A stretch of DNA of 64,000 bases from Actinomycetospora termitidis. GTDB lineage: Bacteria > Actinomycetota > Actinomycetes > Mycobacteriales > Pseudonocardiaceae. This document shows positions 52,753-61,797 of the stretch, piece after piece. Location of the stretch: assembly GCF_030286555.1 (NCBI RefSeq), contig NZ_JASVWF010000006.1, positions 1 through 64,000 of the forward strand. Reading direction: 5' to 3'. Made by a program: the position numbers and the translations under genes. The stretch's first letter is position 1. The number at the start of each line of letters is the position of its first letter. The notes under the pieces are model-generated. The model was not told the DNA's origin and did no database searches. It saw nothing but the letters and a program-made list of their open reading frames with translations.

Positions 52753-53351
52753 CGTGTCTCCTTCCTCGACCGACGCCCGGACGGCGTCGGACACTCGACG
52801 GATCGGGCCGTGTCGCGCAGACCGGCCACGACGGGGTCGTCGCGGAGCCGCCGGAGCCCCACGAACCTGTGCTTCTTCACGGACCCGACGGAGATGCCGA
52901 GCCGGGTGGCGGCGACGGCGACCGGCAGGTGGCCCAGGTCGACCAGGGCGATGACCTGGCGCTGCCGCGGGGAGAGGTCGGCCAGGGCGGGCCCGAGGAC
53001 CAGCTCGGTGTCCACGGCGTCCTCGAACCCGGGATCCGGGCGGACCGCCGCCGCGACGACGTCGGGTCCGGTCGGCACCTCGCGGTTCCGCCCCAGTCTC
53101 GTGATCGCCCCGTGCCGGACGGCGACCCGGAGGTAGGCGTGCACGGCTCCGCGATCCCGGAGGCGTGGCGGGTGCCGGTGGAACCGGTGCACCACGTCCT
53201 GGAGCACGTCCTCGCTCTCGTCGGCCCTCGCGCCGAGCACGTGCCGGGCGTGCGCGACGAGCTGCCGGTGGTGCACGACGTAGCAGGTCAGCCACGGCGT
53301 GGGCCCATCGTCGTGGCACTCGGATGCCGGGTTCGACACGGAAGCGGACAC
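52749..53351 (-). CDS. ECF-like sigma factor (sigma C of the island)
   Basis: A 200-aa sigma-70-family protein. Region 2 includes SEDVLQDVVHRFHRHPPRL; region 4 has LSPRQRQVIALVDLGHLPV and GSVKKHRFVGLRRLRDDPVV, clearly related to the other two factors at the C-terminus, but without the RRFDxxW start motif. GTG at 53351 chosen because AGGAGG lies 6 bases before. It heads a three-gene operon. Confidence 0.85.
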   Translation of the reverse strand: MSASVSNPASECHDDGPTPWLTCYVVHHRQLVAHARHVLGARADESEDVLQDVVHRFHRHPPRLRDRGAVHAYLRVAVRHGAITRLGRNREVPTGPDVVAAAVRPDPGFEDAVDTELVLGPALADLSPRQRQVIALVDLGHLPVAVAATRLGISVGSVKKHRFVGLRRLRDDPVVAGLRDTARSVECPTPSGRRSRKETR

Positions 53352-53450
53352 AGCACTCCTCCTCACTCGGGCAGGATTCGGGCAGTACGCATCACCGACG
53401 GAGCTCGGGACGGCTCGGGTCGGGCGGGAGGCGAGTCGGTCAGGCCGCCG

Positions 53451-54701
53451 TCATCGGTACTCGCGGACCCGCAGCGCGATCCCGGCGGCGACGGCGAGGG
53501 CAGCGAGCACCGCGAGCGCCGTCGGTCCGATGTCGATGCCAGTCAGGGTCCGGCCCGTCGCGTCGATCGCCGACGCTCGCCGGCCCTGCTCGAGGCCGAT
53601 CGCGTCGGAGACCGACGTCGTCAGGCGGACGAAGGACTGCCGGGACTGCTCCGACCCGGCCCCGTGGTCGTGCAGGGCCGTCCGCCAGCTCTCGACCGTC
53701 CCCCGCAGCCCGCCGAGATCCGGGGCCGCGGTCCCGGTGTCGTTGCTCGCCCCGGTCCGGGCGGCGTCGATCAGTCCGCCGGAGCCCAGGACCCGGACGA
53801 ACGAGGCCTCGATCGTCTGCCCCGGCGTCTCGGCGCTCACCGAGGCGTCGTTGGCGAGGGTGTCGATCTCCACGGCGCGGACCTGCAGCGTCGCGACCCG
53901 CGCCTGGCCCAGATCGGCGGCCGCGGCGTTGTGGGCCAGGGCCGCATCGAGGTGACCCGCGGCGATCGGCGCGGCGACGGCCCACCAGCCCGTGGCCACG
54001 AGCACGAGCGCTCCCGCCGCGAGGAGCCCGGGGTTGAGGATTCGCCGTGTCCGGCGGGCCTCGCCGACGGACACGACGACGATCGCGACGAGGGTGGCCA
54101 GGCCGCAGAGCACGGGCAGCCACGGGAAGCCCGAGGCGCGCTCGTAGTCGTCGGCGAGAGCGGCCCGGCGGCTCTGCTGCACGGCGTCGGCGACCGGGAG
54201 GATGGTGGAGCTCATCAGGGCGGTGGCGCTGTCGAGCTGGGCCTGCCCGAGCGTGGGCGACTGGTCGCGCAGGGCGCGGGCGGCGTCGACGGCGGCGGTG
54301 TAGCGGGGCAGCTGGTAGGTGATCGTCTCCAGGGCCGCGGTGTCGGGCTCGTCCGGACCGAGCAGGTTCGTGGCGTGGTCGAGACGCAGCGACGCGGAGG
54401 TGATGTAGCTGTCGTAGCGGCTCAACTGCGTGAGCGACCGGGTCTGGTCACGACCCAGCCCGGCTGCTGCGGAGGCGTTCGCGCCGTTCAGCGCCTGGTA
54501 CATCTCCGCGACGTCGTACTCGATCGTGGCCAGTCGGACCCCGGTCTCGCCGGTGGCGTCCGTGCGGGCGTATCCCGCGAGCACACCGAGGACGGCCGTG
54601 AGCAGGCACAGCGTCGCGAGGAGGGCCCCGCGGCGCCAGAGGCGGGCCGGGGTCCGTGTCCCGGTCAGGAGCCGGACCGACCGGCGGACGACTCCCGTCA
54701 T
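53451..54701 (-). CDS. GlnX-like four-helix membrane protein of the PknG module
   Basis: A 416-aa protein: helix 1 at about 26-45, an external helical segment to about 187, helices 2 and 3 at about 190-240, a second external helical part, and helix 4 at about 393-412. It ends with RVREYR. In Corynebacterium and Mycobacterium the membrane protein GlnX lies with the binding protein GlnH and kinase PknG and relays ligand status. Topology and gene order here match that role. Its ATG overlaps the binding-protein stop (ATGA). Confidence 0.75.
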   Translation of the reverse strand: MTGVVRRSVRLLTGTRTPARLWRRGALLATLCLLTAVLGVLAGYARTDATGETGVRLATIEYDVAEMYQALNGANASAAAGLGRDQTRSLTQLSRYDSYITSASLRLDHATNLLGPDEPDTAALETITYQLPRYTAAVDAARALRDQSPTLGQAQLDSATALMSSTILPVADAVQQSRRAALADDYERASGFPWLPVLCGLATLVAIVVVSVGEARRTRRILNPGLLAAGALVLVATGWWAVAAPIAAGHLDAALAHNAAAADLGQARVATLQVRAVEIDTLANDASVSAETPGQTIEASFVRVLGSGGLIDAARTGASNDTGTAAPDLGGLRGTVESWRTALHDHGAGSEQSRQSFVRLTTSVSDAIGLEQGRRASAIDATGRTLTGIDIGPTALAVLAALAVAAGIALRVREYR

Positions 54702-55729
54702 CGCAGACCACTCCTCACCAGGAAGTCGCGGGCGACCGTCGCCTCGTCCTGCCCGTCCAGGCGCACCAGGCGGTTCATCTCGCGGACGGCGCGGACGGAC
54801 AGCCGGGCACTGAGCCAGTTGCAGGTGCGGGCGAACGCCGGCCCCGACGCCGCGAGGACGGCCCGGGTGACCACCGGGGCCACGTACTGGAACCCGAAGA
54901 GGTTCTGCGGGTCGTCGAGCTCCACGTAGGCGGGCGACGCGAGCTCCGGGTCGGTGCTGAACCCGTCGGCGACCTCGGCCTCGCCCGCGTCGAGGGCGCC
55001 GTAGGTCTCGTCCGGGGCCACGGCGAAGAACTCGAGGTCGGTGAGCCCGTAGACGGCCCGCATCCCGGCGAGGCCGCTCGTGCGGGTCCGGAAGGGCGGC
55101 TGGGCGGCGAGCCGGGCGGCGCCGAGCTGCGCGAGGTCCGGGACGGAGCGCAGCCCGTGGCGCTCGGCCAGCTCGCGGCGGACCACGATGACGTCCGTGT
55201 TCTGGAATCGGCAGATCTTGAGCAGCGTCGCGTTCCGACGGGTCGCCTCGTACTCGGCCGCCCGCCGGTAGGTGGTGAGGGCGTCGTCCGTGGGAGAGGC
55301 GCCGGCCAGGCTCGAGGCGATCTCCCCGACGTACTCGGGATAGCACCCGATCCGCCCCGCGCCGAAGGCCGAGTCGATCACCTCGGTCCCACCGACGTTC
55401 TGCGCGAGGGAGATCGTGAACCCCTTCGCCCGCAGCGCCTGGGCGTAGAGCTCACCGAGCAGGAACTGCTCGGAGAAGTCCTTCGTGCCCAGGGTGACCG
55501 TCGGGGTACCGGCGCCGGGCGCCCCGGCCGGGAGGGTGTCCCCGGCGGTCGCCGCGCTGATCTCGGCCGGGCCGGGGACGTCGGCCCGGACAGGACCGGA
55601 GGCGCCCGCCGGGCTCGACGGCGTCGGGGCGGAGCACCCGGCGAGGGCCAGCGTCGCGAGGCCGCCCAGGATCGCGACGGCGCTGCGCCGCGAGAGGGGC
55701 CGCCCCTGCGGGGCGTCGCTGCTGCTCAT
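54698..55729 (-). CDS. Betaine/choline-type solute-binding lipoprotein (OpuAC fold)
   Basis: A 343-aa lipoprotein. Twin-Arg-like start (RPLSRRSAVAILGGLATLAL, then AGC lipobox), then a substrate-binding domain: TVTLGTKDFSEQFLLGELYA, NVGGTEVIDSAFGAGRIGCY and PEYVGEI match the OpuAC/OsmF family for choline, glycine betaine and related compounds. No ABC transporter genes lie nearby; instead it sits with a GlnX-like protein and PknG, so it is likely a receptor subunit. Note that the PknG partner GlnH is usually of the amino-acid SBP type. A longer start at 55777 lies inside the palindrome. Confidence 0.82.
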   Translation of the reverse strand: MSSSDAPQGRPLSRRSAVAILGGLATLALAGCSAPTPSSPAGASGPVRADVPGPAEISAATAGDTLPAGAPGAGTPTVTLGTKDFSEQFLLGELYAQALRAKGFTISLAQNVGGTEVIDSAFGAGRIGCYPEYVGEIASSLAGASPTDDALTTYRRAAEYEATRRNATLLKICRFQNTDVIVVRRELAERHGLRSVPDLAQLGAARLAAQPPFRTRTSGLAGMRAVYGLTDLEFFAVAPDETYGALDAGEAEVADGFSTDPELASPAYVELDDPQNLFGFQYVAPVVTRAVLAASGPAFARTCNWLSARLSVRAVREMNRLVRLDGQDEATVARDFLVRSGLR

Positions 55730-55763
55730 GGTCCTACCGTCGCCCTCGGACGGGGTCGGCTTC

Positions 55764-55780
55764 CAGATGGCGACCATCTG
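55764..55780. promoter_or_regulatory. Palindrome CAGATGG-CGA-CCATCTG
   Basis: Perfect 7-bp arms around a CGA centre, 35 bases before the binding lipoprotein start. The same AGATGG-N3-CCATCT core recurs at 63063-63083. Confidence 0.65.
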
Positions 55781-55795
55781 TGCGGATCGGGCGGC

Positions 55796-56530
55796 TCAGA
55801 GCCGGTCGCGCAGCCACCGCGCGTCCGCCTCGGTCAGGTGGCCCCACGCGAGCAGCTCGCGGCGGACACGTGGGGTGGCCCCGGACCCCTTGATGCCCTG
55901 GATCCCGTGAGCCTCGAGGAGATCGCGCGCCTTCTTGGCGGCGTTCATGACGGCGTTCTCGCTGACCTCGTCGGTACCGCGCAGCCGGTTGATCAGCGTG
56001 GCCGCGTCCTGGTCCCCGAGGATCGGTCCCGACGGGCCCTCCGGGAGGAACTTGGACGCGAGGAGGAAACGGGTGTGCGGGGACAGGGAGTAGCGGGGTG
56101 TCGTGGGATCATCGTCCTCGTCCGTCGACGGGGTCGGGAGCGGATCGGGCGGGAGCCGTTCGGTCGTGACCGTGATGGTGATTCGCCGCATCCCCGTCTG
56201 GATCCGGAGCACGAGGCCTGGTGGCGAGATGACGCGACTGGCGACGCGCTCTCCTCGCCGGACCGCGATCGGCACCGGCGCATCGTCGGGCACGACGACG
56301 TACAGGGCGTGGTTGCCACTGAGATTCCTCACCCACCACAGCCCGTCCTCGCAGAGGAACGAGACGGCCTTCCGGGAGATCGACGTCTGGTCGCCGGTGC
56401 ACAGATGAATGTCCGCCTCCGACCCGCGGCCGTAGACGATCTCGGTCTGATTTGGCTCGAGGCGCCGGCGCGTTCCCCCATCAACGCTCACGAACAAGGC
56501 ATTACCTGTCGCGACGGTCGATTCGCTCAC
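55796..56530 (-). CDS. FHA-domain protein with helical C-terminus
   Basis: A 244-aa protein. Residues 15-120 form an FHA-like fold (TEIVYGRGSEADIHLCTGDQ, SISRKAV, RNLSGNHALYV). An acidic Pro/Asp linker precedes a C-terminal domain of about 100 residues, possibly winged-helix (NAAKKARDLLEAHG). It may read the phosphorylation state set by PknG and PP2C. GTG start inside the end of the second FHA gene (29-base overlap). Confidence 0.75.
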   Translation of the reverse strand: MSESTVATGNALFVSVDGGTRRRLEPNQTEIVYGRGSEADIHLCTGDQTSISRKAVSFLCEDGLWWVRNLSGNHALYVVVPDDAPVPIAVRRGERVASRVISPPGLVLRIQTGMRRITITVTTERLPPDPLPTPSTDEDDDPTTPRYSLSPHTRFLLASKFLPEGPSGPILGDQDAATLINRLRGTDEVSENAVMNAAKKARDLLEAHGIQGIKGSGATPRVRRELLAWGHLTEADARWLRDRL

Positions 56531-57173
56531 GGTCGTTCCCCCCTCCTCCGTCCGCCCGGACGAGGCGCACGAGTGTCCAGAGACCTAACCCGATCGTGTC
56601 GCCGGAGGCGAGGAGCTTCGGGCGGTGCGGCTCGACCCGCTCGCGGTTGACGTCGGTGCCGTTGCTCGACCCGAGGTCGAGCAGCGTCCAGCCGTGGGCC
56701 TCCCACAGCAGCCGCGCGTGCCGCCGCGAGATCCCCGGATCGGTCGGGGGCCCCGTGAGGTCCAGTTCCGGCAGCGACGGCTCCCGGCGGCTACGGCGAC
56801 CGATGCGGGTCGACGACGTGGTCAGCTCGACCCGCCGCTCGTAGTCCCCGGGGAACTCGACGCCCTCGTCACGGGCGCCGCTCGCGAGGAAGCGGGCCCG
56901 GTCGGAACTCACCACGGCCGTCCACCCCGTCGGCGGCCCGGTCGCGGAGGGGTCCTGGTCGTCCGGGCGTCCGCAGGCCTCGCAGAAGCGACCGCCGTCC
57001 CGCGGGGCGCCACAACCCCGGCACGGGACACCTCCGCCGCCCGCGGCCGTCGGAGACGTCGTCGAGGGTGTCGTGGGGGCCGCGGCCGGTGCTGCCAGCT
57101 CGAGCCCGCACGCGGGGCAGCACCCGGACCCGTCCGGGCCCGCCGGGTGGGTGCAGGTCGGGACGGCCGTCAC
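56502..57173 (-). CDS. Zinc-ribbon plus FHA-domain protein
   Basis: A 223-aa protein. There are two zinc-ribbon-like segments (CCPACGLE near 18-25; CRGCGAPRDGGRFCEACGRP near 50-70), then a canonical FHA domain (TRIGRRS, GISRRHARLLWE, LDLGSSNGTDVN). In mycobacteria the FHA protein GarA is the main PknG target; this gene stands in the corresponding position. It lies 3 bases after the vWA gene. Confidence 0.85.
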   Translation of the reverse strand: MTAVPTCTHPAGPDGSGCCPACGLELAAPAAAPTTPSTTSPTAAGGGGVPCRGCGAPRDGGRFCEACGRPDDQDPSATGPPTGWTAVVSSDRARFLASGARDEGVEFPGDYERRVELTTSSTRIGRRSRREPSLPELDLTGPPTDPGISRRHARLLWEAHGWTLLDLGSSNGTDVNRERVEPHRPKLLASGDTIGLGLWTLVRLVRADGGGGNDRERIDRRDR

Positions 57174-57176
57174 GGG

Positions 57177-58589
57177 TCATCCCTCCGTGTCGCGGGTCTG
57201 GACCGGTCGCCAGGTGGTGATGATCTCCAGGTCGAGCGCCTGGGCCCGGCTCGGTCCGCCAGGACGGTAGGTGTCGGTCTCGGGGTCGAAGAGCTCGTCG
57301 ATCTGTCGGACGAGCTCGTCCTGCCCGATCCCGACCGCCCACTCCCGCGCGACCCGCAGGAGGTCCTCCGCCTCGGCCTCGGCGGCCGGTCCGCGTCCGA
57401 CGGCGGACATGGCGGCGCGGATCTTCTCCGCGATCCGGTTCTCGGTCTCGGCGCGTTGCACCTGTTCGGCCCGGCCGGTGTCGATGTCCGGGTCGTCGGT
57501 CCAGGTCGCGGTGATCCAGGCCTGGTCCTTCCCGTCCTCCCCGCCGGTGGGAAGGCGTCGGAGGAACTGCTGGTCGAGCGTCGTGGTGCTGTCGTCGGGC
57601 CAGATCCGGACGAAGTCGACACGCGCCGCGTGCCGGGTCTGGCCGGGGTGGCCGGACGGCACGTCGATGGCGAGGTGGAAGTCGCGCTGCTCCCCGCCCC
57701 ACGCCCCCGTCGGGTAGAGACCGACCTGTTCGTCCACGTCGGTGCGCCGGGCGGTGAGGTCGACGGCCTCCGGCGCGGACTGCGAGACCAGCCGGACCCG
57801 GGCGCCGACCGGGGTCCAGAGCCGCAGCGCGACCTCCGGGACCTCCTTGGCCATCGAGGCCGCCATCATCTCGCGGAAGTCCTCGGCGAGTCCCGAGGCG
57901 TCGGCGACACGGCGGGTGGTGCCGTGCATCGCGCTGGAGACGGCGTGCAGTTCGTCGAACCGCCACAGGTCGCCGACGCCCCGGCAGTCGCAGTTCATGA
58001 CGTCCTTGGTGTCCTCGATCGCGAGGTCGAGGGTCGCCCGCTCCTCGTGTTCATTTCTTCCGTCGGTCAGCAAGATCGTGTGCCGGATCGCGCCCGGGTG
58101 GTCGGCGAGCAGCTCGCCGGCGGCACGGAGCCACCGTCCGATGCGCGTGCCGCCCCCGACCTTCGTGACCTCCAACGCGGAGATGGCCTGCGCCCGGCTG
58201 GTCGCGTCCGCGGGCACGAGCCCTCCGTCGGTGGGCCAGACCCGCCGGACGACGTCGGTCCCGGCCAGGACGGCGAAGTGGACGCCGTCCCGCATCTCCC
58301 GGACCGCCGCCGTCGCGGCCTCGGCGATCGCCCGGTCCGTGCCGGCCGGGTGCGTCGTCGAGGTGCTCGTGTCGATGACGATGACCTCGGCGGCCTCCGG
58401 GGTGTCGTCCGGCACCGCGGTGCCCGCGCCCTCGGCGTCGACGCTGACGATGGCGTGGACCTCCTCCGCGTCCCGGGCCAGGTGCAGGGTCTGGTGGACG
58501 CGTCCACGGAGCACGAGCCGGTCAGCCGCCTCCTGCTCGACGACGGTCGGGGAGGGTGCAGCGGCCGGCGTGGGTGAGGGGGTCGTCAT
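57177..58589 (-). CDS. vWA-domain protein
   Basis: A 470-aa cytoplasmic protein. The von Willebrand A domain (about 65-230) has an intact MIDAS: VIVIDTSTSTT, a conserved Thr in GGGTRIGRWL, and LLTDGRNEHEE. The C-terminal half is beta-rich followed by helices (RVAREWAVGIGQDELVRQID). vWA proteins form metal-bridged complexes; here it should scaffold the kinase/phosphatase module. ATGA overlap with the PP2C stop side. Confidence 0.88.
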   Translation of the reverse strand: MTTPSPTPAAAPSPTVVEQEAADRLVLRGRVHQTLHLARDAEEVHAIVSVDAEGAGTAVPDDTPEAAEVIVIDTSTSTTHPAGTDRAIAEAATAAVREMRDGVHFAVLAGTDVVRRVWPTDGGLVPADATSRAQAISALEVTKVGGGTRIGRWLRAAGELLADHPGAIRHTILLTDGRNEHEERATLDLAIEDTKDVMNCDCRGVGDLWRFDELHAVSSAMHGTTRRVADASGLAEDFREMMAASMAKEVPEVALRLWTPVGARVRLVSQSAPEAVDLTARRTDVDEQVGLYPTGAWGGEQRDFHLAIDVPSGHPGQTRHAARVDFVRIWPDDSTTTLDQQFLRRLPTGGEDGKDQAWITATWTDDPDIDTGRAEQVQRAETENRIAEKIRAAMSAVGRGPAAEAEAEDLLRVAREWAVGIGQDELVRQIDELFDPETDTYRPGGPSRAQALDLEIITTWRPVQTRDTEG

Positions 58590-59503
58590 GACTCCTCCGG
58601 GAGGTCGGTGTCGGTGGTCGGGGCCGGGACGTCGATGACGGCGGCCGTGATGTTGTCCAGCTCGGCCCGGTCGAGGGCCTCGCCGACGAGGCGACGGGCG
58701 ACCGCCAGGGGGTCGTCCGGGGCACTCGCGACGAGTTCGGCGAGGTCATCGGGGCCCCGCAACCGGTTCCACAGGCCGTCGGTGCAGGCCACGAGCACAC
58801 CGGGCGCGTCCAGGTGCACGGTCGTGACCCGCGGATCGAGCGGGGCGGCGTCGGCGCCGAGCCAGGCCGTGATCGCGTGCCGGCGGCGGTCGCGGGCGGC
58901 GGCCGCCTCGCCCAGCGACCCGGTGGCGACGGCTTCGTGGCGCCACGAGTCGTCCACGGTGAGGGGACGGGCGCCACCCTCGGACCGGGGGAGCCAGTAC
59001 ACGCGGCTGTCGCCGACCGACGCCACCGTGGCAGTGCGCCCGACGACGACGGCCGACACGAACGTGCAGGCGGGTGGGAGATCCACCGGGGCCCGCGTGG
59101 AGAGTCGGACGACCGCGGACGAGGCCGCCCGCACGGCCGCGCGGCTCGAGGTGTCCGGGTCCTCGACCCCCGTGACGAGCACATCCAGAGCCGCGTCCAC
59201 GGCGGCCTGGGAGGCGAGGTCCGGACGGGCGCCGCGCGAGACGCCGTCGCACACGACGGTGATGCGCGCGGACCCGCGTCCACCGTCGGACACGCTGCGG
59301 ATGCCGACGGCGTCCTCGTTGTGCCGGTGCCGGACGCCCCGGTCGCTGACCGCCCCGAGCCGGTCGGCGACGAGTTCGACCCGGTCCCGGGGGTCCGGTC
59401 GACGGGCACCGCACGTCTCGCAGAACCGATCGTCGGGATGGACGGGCGAGGTGCAGTCGGAACAGCTCGCCCAGCCGTGTCCGGTCGACGGCGGGCGGGT
59501 CAC
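58586..59503 (-). CDS. PP2C-type phosphatase with zinc ribbon
   Basis: A 305-aa PPM phosphatase. A zinc ribbon (CSDC ... CETCGARR, residues 13-35) precedes the catalytic domain: RHRHNEDAVGI, ITVVCDGVSRG, VASVGDSRVYWL and LDNITAAVIDV supply the metal-binding aspartates. It would reverse PknG phosphorylation. The GTG at 59503 overlaps the PknG stop (GTGA). Confidence 0.92.
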   Translation of the reverse strand: MTRPPSTGHGWASCSDCTSPVHPDDRFCETCGARRPDPRDRVELVADRLGAVSDRGVRHRHNEDAVGIRSVSDGGRGSARITVVCDGVSRGARPDLASQAAVDAALDVLVTGVEDPDTSSRAAVRAASSAVVRLSTRAPVDLPPACTFVSAVVVGRTATVASVGDSRVYWLPRSEGGARPLTVDDSWRHEAVATGSLGEAAAARDRRRHAITAWLGADAAPLDPRVTTVHLDAPGVLVACTDGLWNRLRGPDDLAELVASAPDDPLAVARRLVGEALDRAELDNITAAVIDVPAPTTDTDLPEES

Positions 59504-61797
59504 CACAGGCTCCAACGGCGCACGGCGTTGGCGGCGTCGACGTGGGCGTCCCGCGTCGCACGGTCGCCGGGGAGGGCGGCCGCGGCACGGTGGGCGTGCT
59601 CGAGGCCGCGACCCAGCCCCTGCGGGGTGAGGGCCCAGCCCAGGACCGTGGCCGGGGTCCCGTCGCCGGCCACGCGCGCGGAGCGGTCGAGACGGGTCCG
59701 GCACGCGGTCAGGACCGCGATCGTCGTCAGGGCCCGCCGCCGCTCGTCGACGGCGAGGGGGTCGTCGTGATCGGGGTCGAGGCGCTCCGCCCGCTCGAAG
59801 AAGCGGGCCACGACCTCGGGATCCTGCTCGGTGTCGGGGGGCGCCACACCGAGCGCACACAGCGCGGCGTTGCTGGCGTGCCGGGAGGCGGCGGGGACCT
59901 CCTGCAGGGCGCGTTCGGCGCCGGCCCGGTCACCTGCGGCGACCCGGCAGCGCGCGAGCCCGAAGGCGGCGCCGACGTAGGCGTGGTCCGTGCGCCACAC
60001 CAGGTCGAAGTAGTGCAGCGCCCGGGCGCGGTGGCCGTGCCCGTCCTCGTCGGGATCGTCCGACCGGTCCGCCGCCACCGCGAGCAGTTCGGCGCAGTGG
60101 GCGAGCGCCAGCTTCGGCGCGGCCTCGCCGGGCATCGACGTCCGGCTCTCCCGGAACTCCGTCTCGGCGTCGACCGGCGATCCGAGGGCGAGGTGGAGGA
60201 CGCCGCGGACCCACGCGAGGCGCCCCCGGAACGAGGCCGGCCACACGTGGTCGGGGAGGTGATCAGGGTCGGGGAGTTCGGCGAGCAGCTCGTCCAGCGT
60301 CGGGCGGGCACCGTCGGAGGCCACCGACAGGTGCAGGCCGGCCCGCACGGCGACGAGCCGGCTCTCCGGTGACGGGTCGGGGACGACGGCGAGGACCGCT
60401 CGGACCGACTCGGGGTCCTCGCCCGTGAGCGTCGTGAGCCGTCCGGCGTGTCGGTCCCGGACGTCGATCTGGAGCTCGGGGAGCGCCAGGGCGACCGTCG
60501 ACGGCGACGCGGTGACGGCGGGGAACGTGTCGGGATCGTCCCCGACGACGCGTGTGGCGCGTCCGAAGTAGAGCGATCGGCCGGGTTCCGGGACACCACC
60601 GTCGGCGGTCGCGCGAATCTCGCGCGCGACGGCGCGGAAGGCGTCCGCGTTCTCCTCGGCGGAGGCGAACCGTTCCGCGGGATCGGCGTGGGCGGTCCGT
60701 CGGAGCAGCAGGTCGAACGACTCCTGCTCGGCGAGCAGCGGCGCCGTCGCGGGGTCCGGGATGCCGTGCTCGGCGTGCCGGAAGTCGGTGACCGCGACCG
60801 TGAGCCGCAGGGCGGTGCGGCCGGCCGTGAAGAGGTCCGCCGGCACCGACGCCGGGGGATCGGTCGGGTCGGCGAAGCCCTGCTTGCGCTGGAGCAGCCC
60901 GGTGGCGCCGAGCTCGGTCACGCCGCCGAGGTCGATGATCGTCAGACCGCCGTCGGGGGTCTCCATGAGGTTGTCGTCGCTCAGGTCGTTGTAGGCGAAC
61001 CCCAGACCGTGCAGGTGCCCGAGGCCGTCGAGGGCCGCGGCCATCCGCTCGCACACGTCCGCCGGCGGGAGCGGACCGTCCCCGGCCTCGATCCGCCGGC
61101 GCAGGACCTGGCGGAGCGTCCTGCCGCGCACGAGGTCCATGACGATGTACGGGATGACGAGCTTCTCCTCGTCCGGGCCCGGCGGGTGGTACGGGTGGTC
61201 GACCTTGTCGAGGACCTTGACGATGTTCCGGTGGTCGGCGGTGACGAGCGCGCGCAGCTCCTCGCGCTCGAGGGCGGCGGTGCCCGGCAGCCAGGGTTCG
61301 CTGACGCCCTTCAGGACGACGTGGTGGCCGCCGAGGGGTTCGTGCCGTGCGAGGTAGGTCCAACCGATGCCTCCGCGGCCGATGGCTCCTCGGACCTCGT
61401 ACCGCCGGGCGACCAGGGTGCCCGGGGTGAGTGGCGGCCGGAAGTCGAAGGGCCACCGGCACTCCTGGCAGAAGCCGTACGCCCGGCCCGGGCGGCCTCC
61501 CCGGGACCGCCCGACCTCGCGCCGGCACTGCGGGTTCCGGCAGAACCGCTTGCGCTCCGGCAGCGCCGGGTTCTCGAGGATCATGTCCTCGGGGTCGTCG
61601 GGGACGCCCGAGCGTGGTACCCCGATCGGGCCGGTCGCGGCGCCGCCGGTCGAGCTCGTACGGGGAGACGTGGGAGGTGGCGCGGCGGAGTCCGGCGGCG
61701 GTGTGGGCGCCTCGGGTTGCTGCTCGAGGCCGCAGCGCAGGCAGACGCCCTCGTCGACGGCCGCCTTGCCGCAGCCGGTGCACGGCGTGCTCGTCAT
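59500..61797 (-). CDS. pknG: PknG-type Ser/Thr protein kinase
   Basis: A 765-aa soluble kinase with PknG architecture: N-terminal zinc ribbons (C6, C9, C19, C22; then FCRNPQC ... FCQEC, rubredoxin-like), kinase domain (GRGGIGWTYLARH, VVLKGV lysine, FAYNDLSDDNLME catalytic loop, IIDLGGV metal loop) and a C-terminal TPR region (SPVDAETEFRESRTSM and the following helices). Length is near that of M. tuberculosis PknG. The lysine usual in YNDLKPEN is Ser here. It overlaps neighbours on both sides, so it is made with the phosphatase and the helical protein. Confidence 0.9.
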   Translation of the reverse strand: MTSTPCTGCGKAAVDEGVCLRCGLEQQPEAPTPPPDSAAPPPTSPRTSSTGGAATGPIGVPRSGVPDDPEDMILENPALPERKRFCRNPQCRREVGRSRGGRPGRAYGFCQECRWPFDFRPPLTPGTLVARRYEVRGAIGRGGIGWTYLARHEPLGGHHVVLKGVSEPWLPGTAALEREELRALVTADHRNIVKVLDKVDHPYHPPGPDEEKLVIPYIVMDLVRGRTLRQVLRRRIEAGDGPLPPADVCERMAAALDGLGHLHGLGFAYNDLSDDNLMETPDGGLTIIDLGGVTELGATGLLQRKQGFADPTDPPASVPADLFTAGRTALRLTVAVTDFRHAEHGIPDPATAPLLAEQESFDLLLRRTAHADPAERFASAEENADAFRAVAREIRATADGGVPEPGRSLYFGRATRVVGDDPDTFPAVTASPSTVALALPELQIDVRDRHAGRLTTLTGEDPESVRAVLAVVPDPSPESRLVAVRAGLHLSVASDGARPTLDELLAELPDPDHLPDHVWPASFRGRLAWVRGVLHLALGSPVDAETEFRESRTSMPGEAAPKLALAHCAELLAVAADRSDDPDEDGHGHRARALHYFDLVWRTDHAYVGAAFGLARCRVAAGDRAGAERALQEVPAASRHASNAALCALGVAPPDTEQDPEVVARFFERAERLDPDHDDPLAVDERRRALTTIAVLTACRTRLDRSARVAGDGTPATVLGWALTPQGLGRGLEHAHRAAAALPGDRATRDAHVDAANAVRRWSLW

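Noticed and set aside
53352-53450. An island-type promoter before sigma C
   Set aside because: CCCGACCC and CCGTCGG fragments occur, but no CCCAAC box with the right spacing.
54698-55729. ABC transporter for betaine
   Set aside because: Only the binding protein is present; no ATPase or permease genes are adjacent, and the context is a kinase signalling module.
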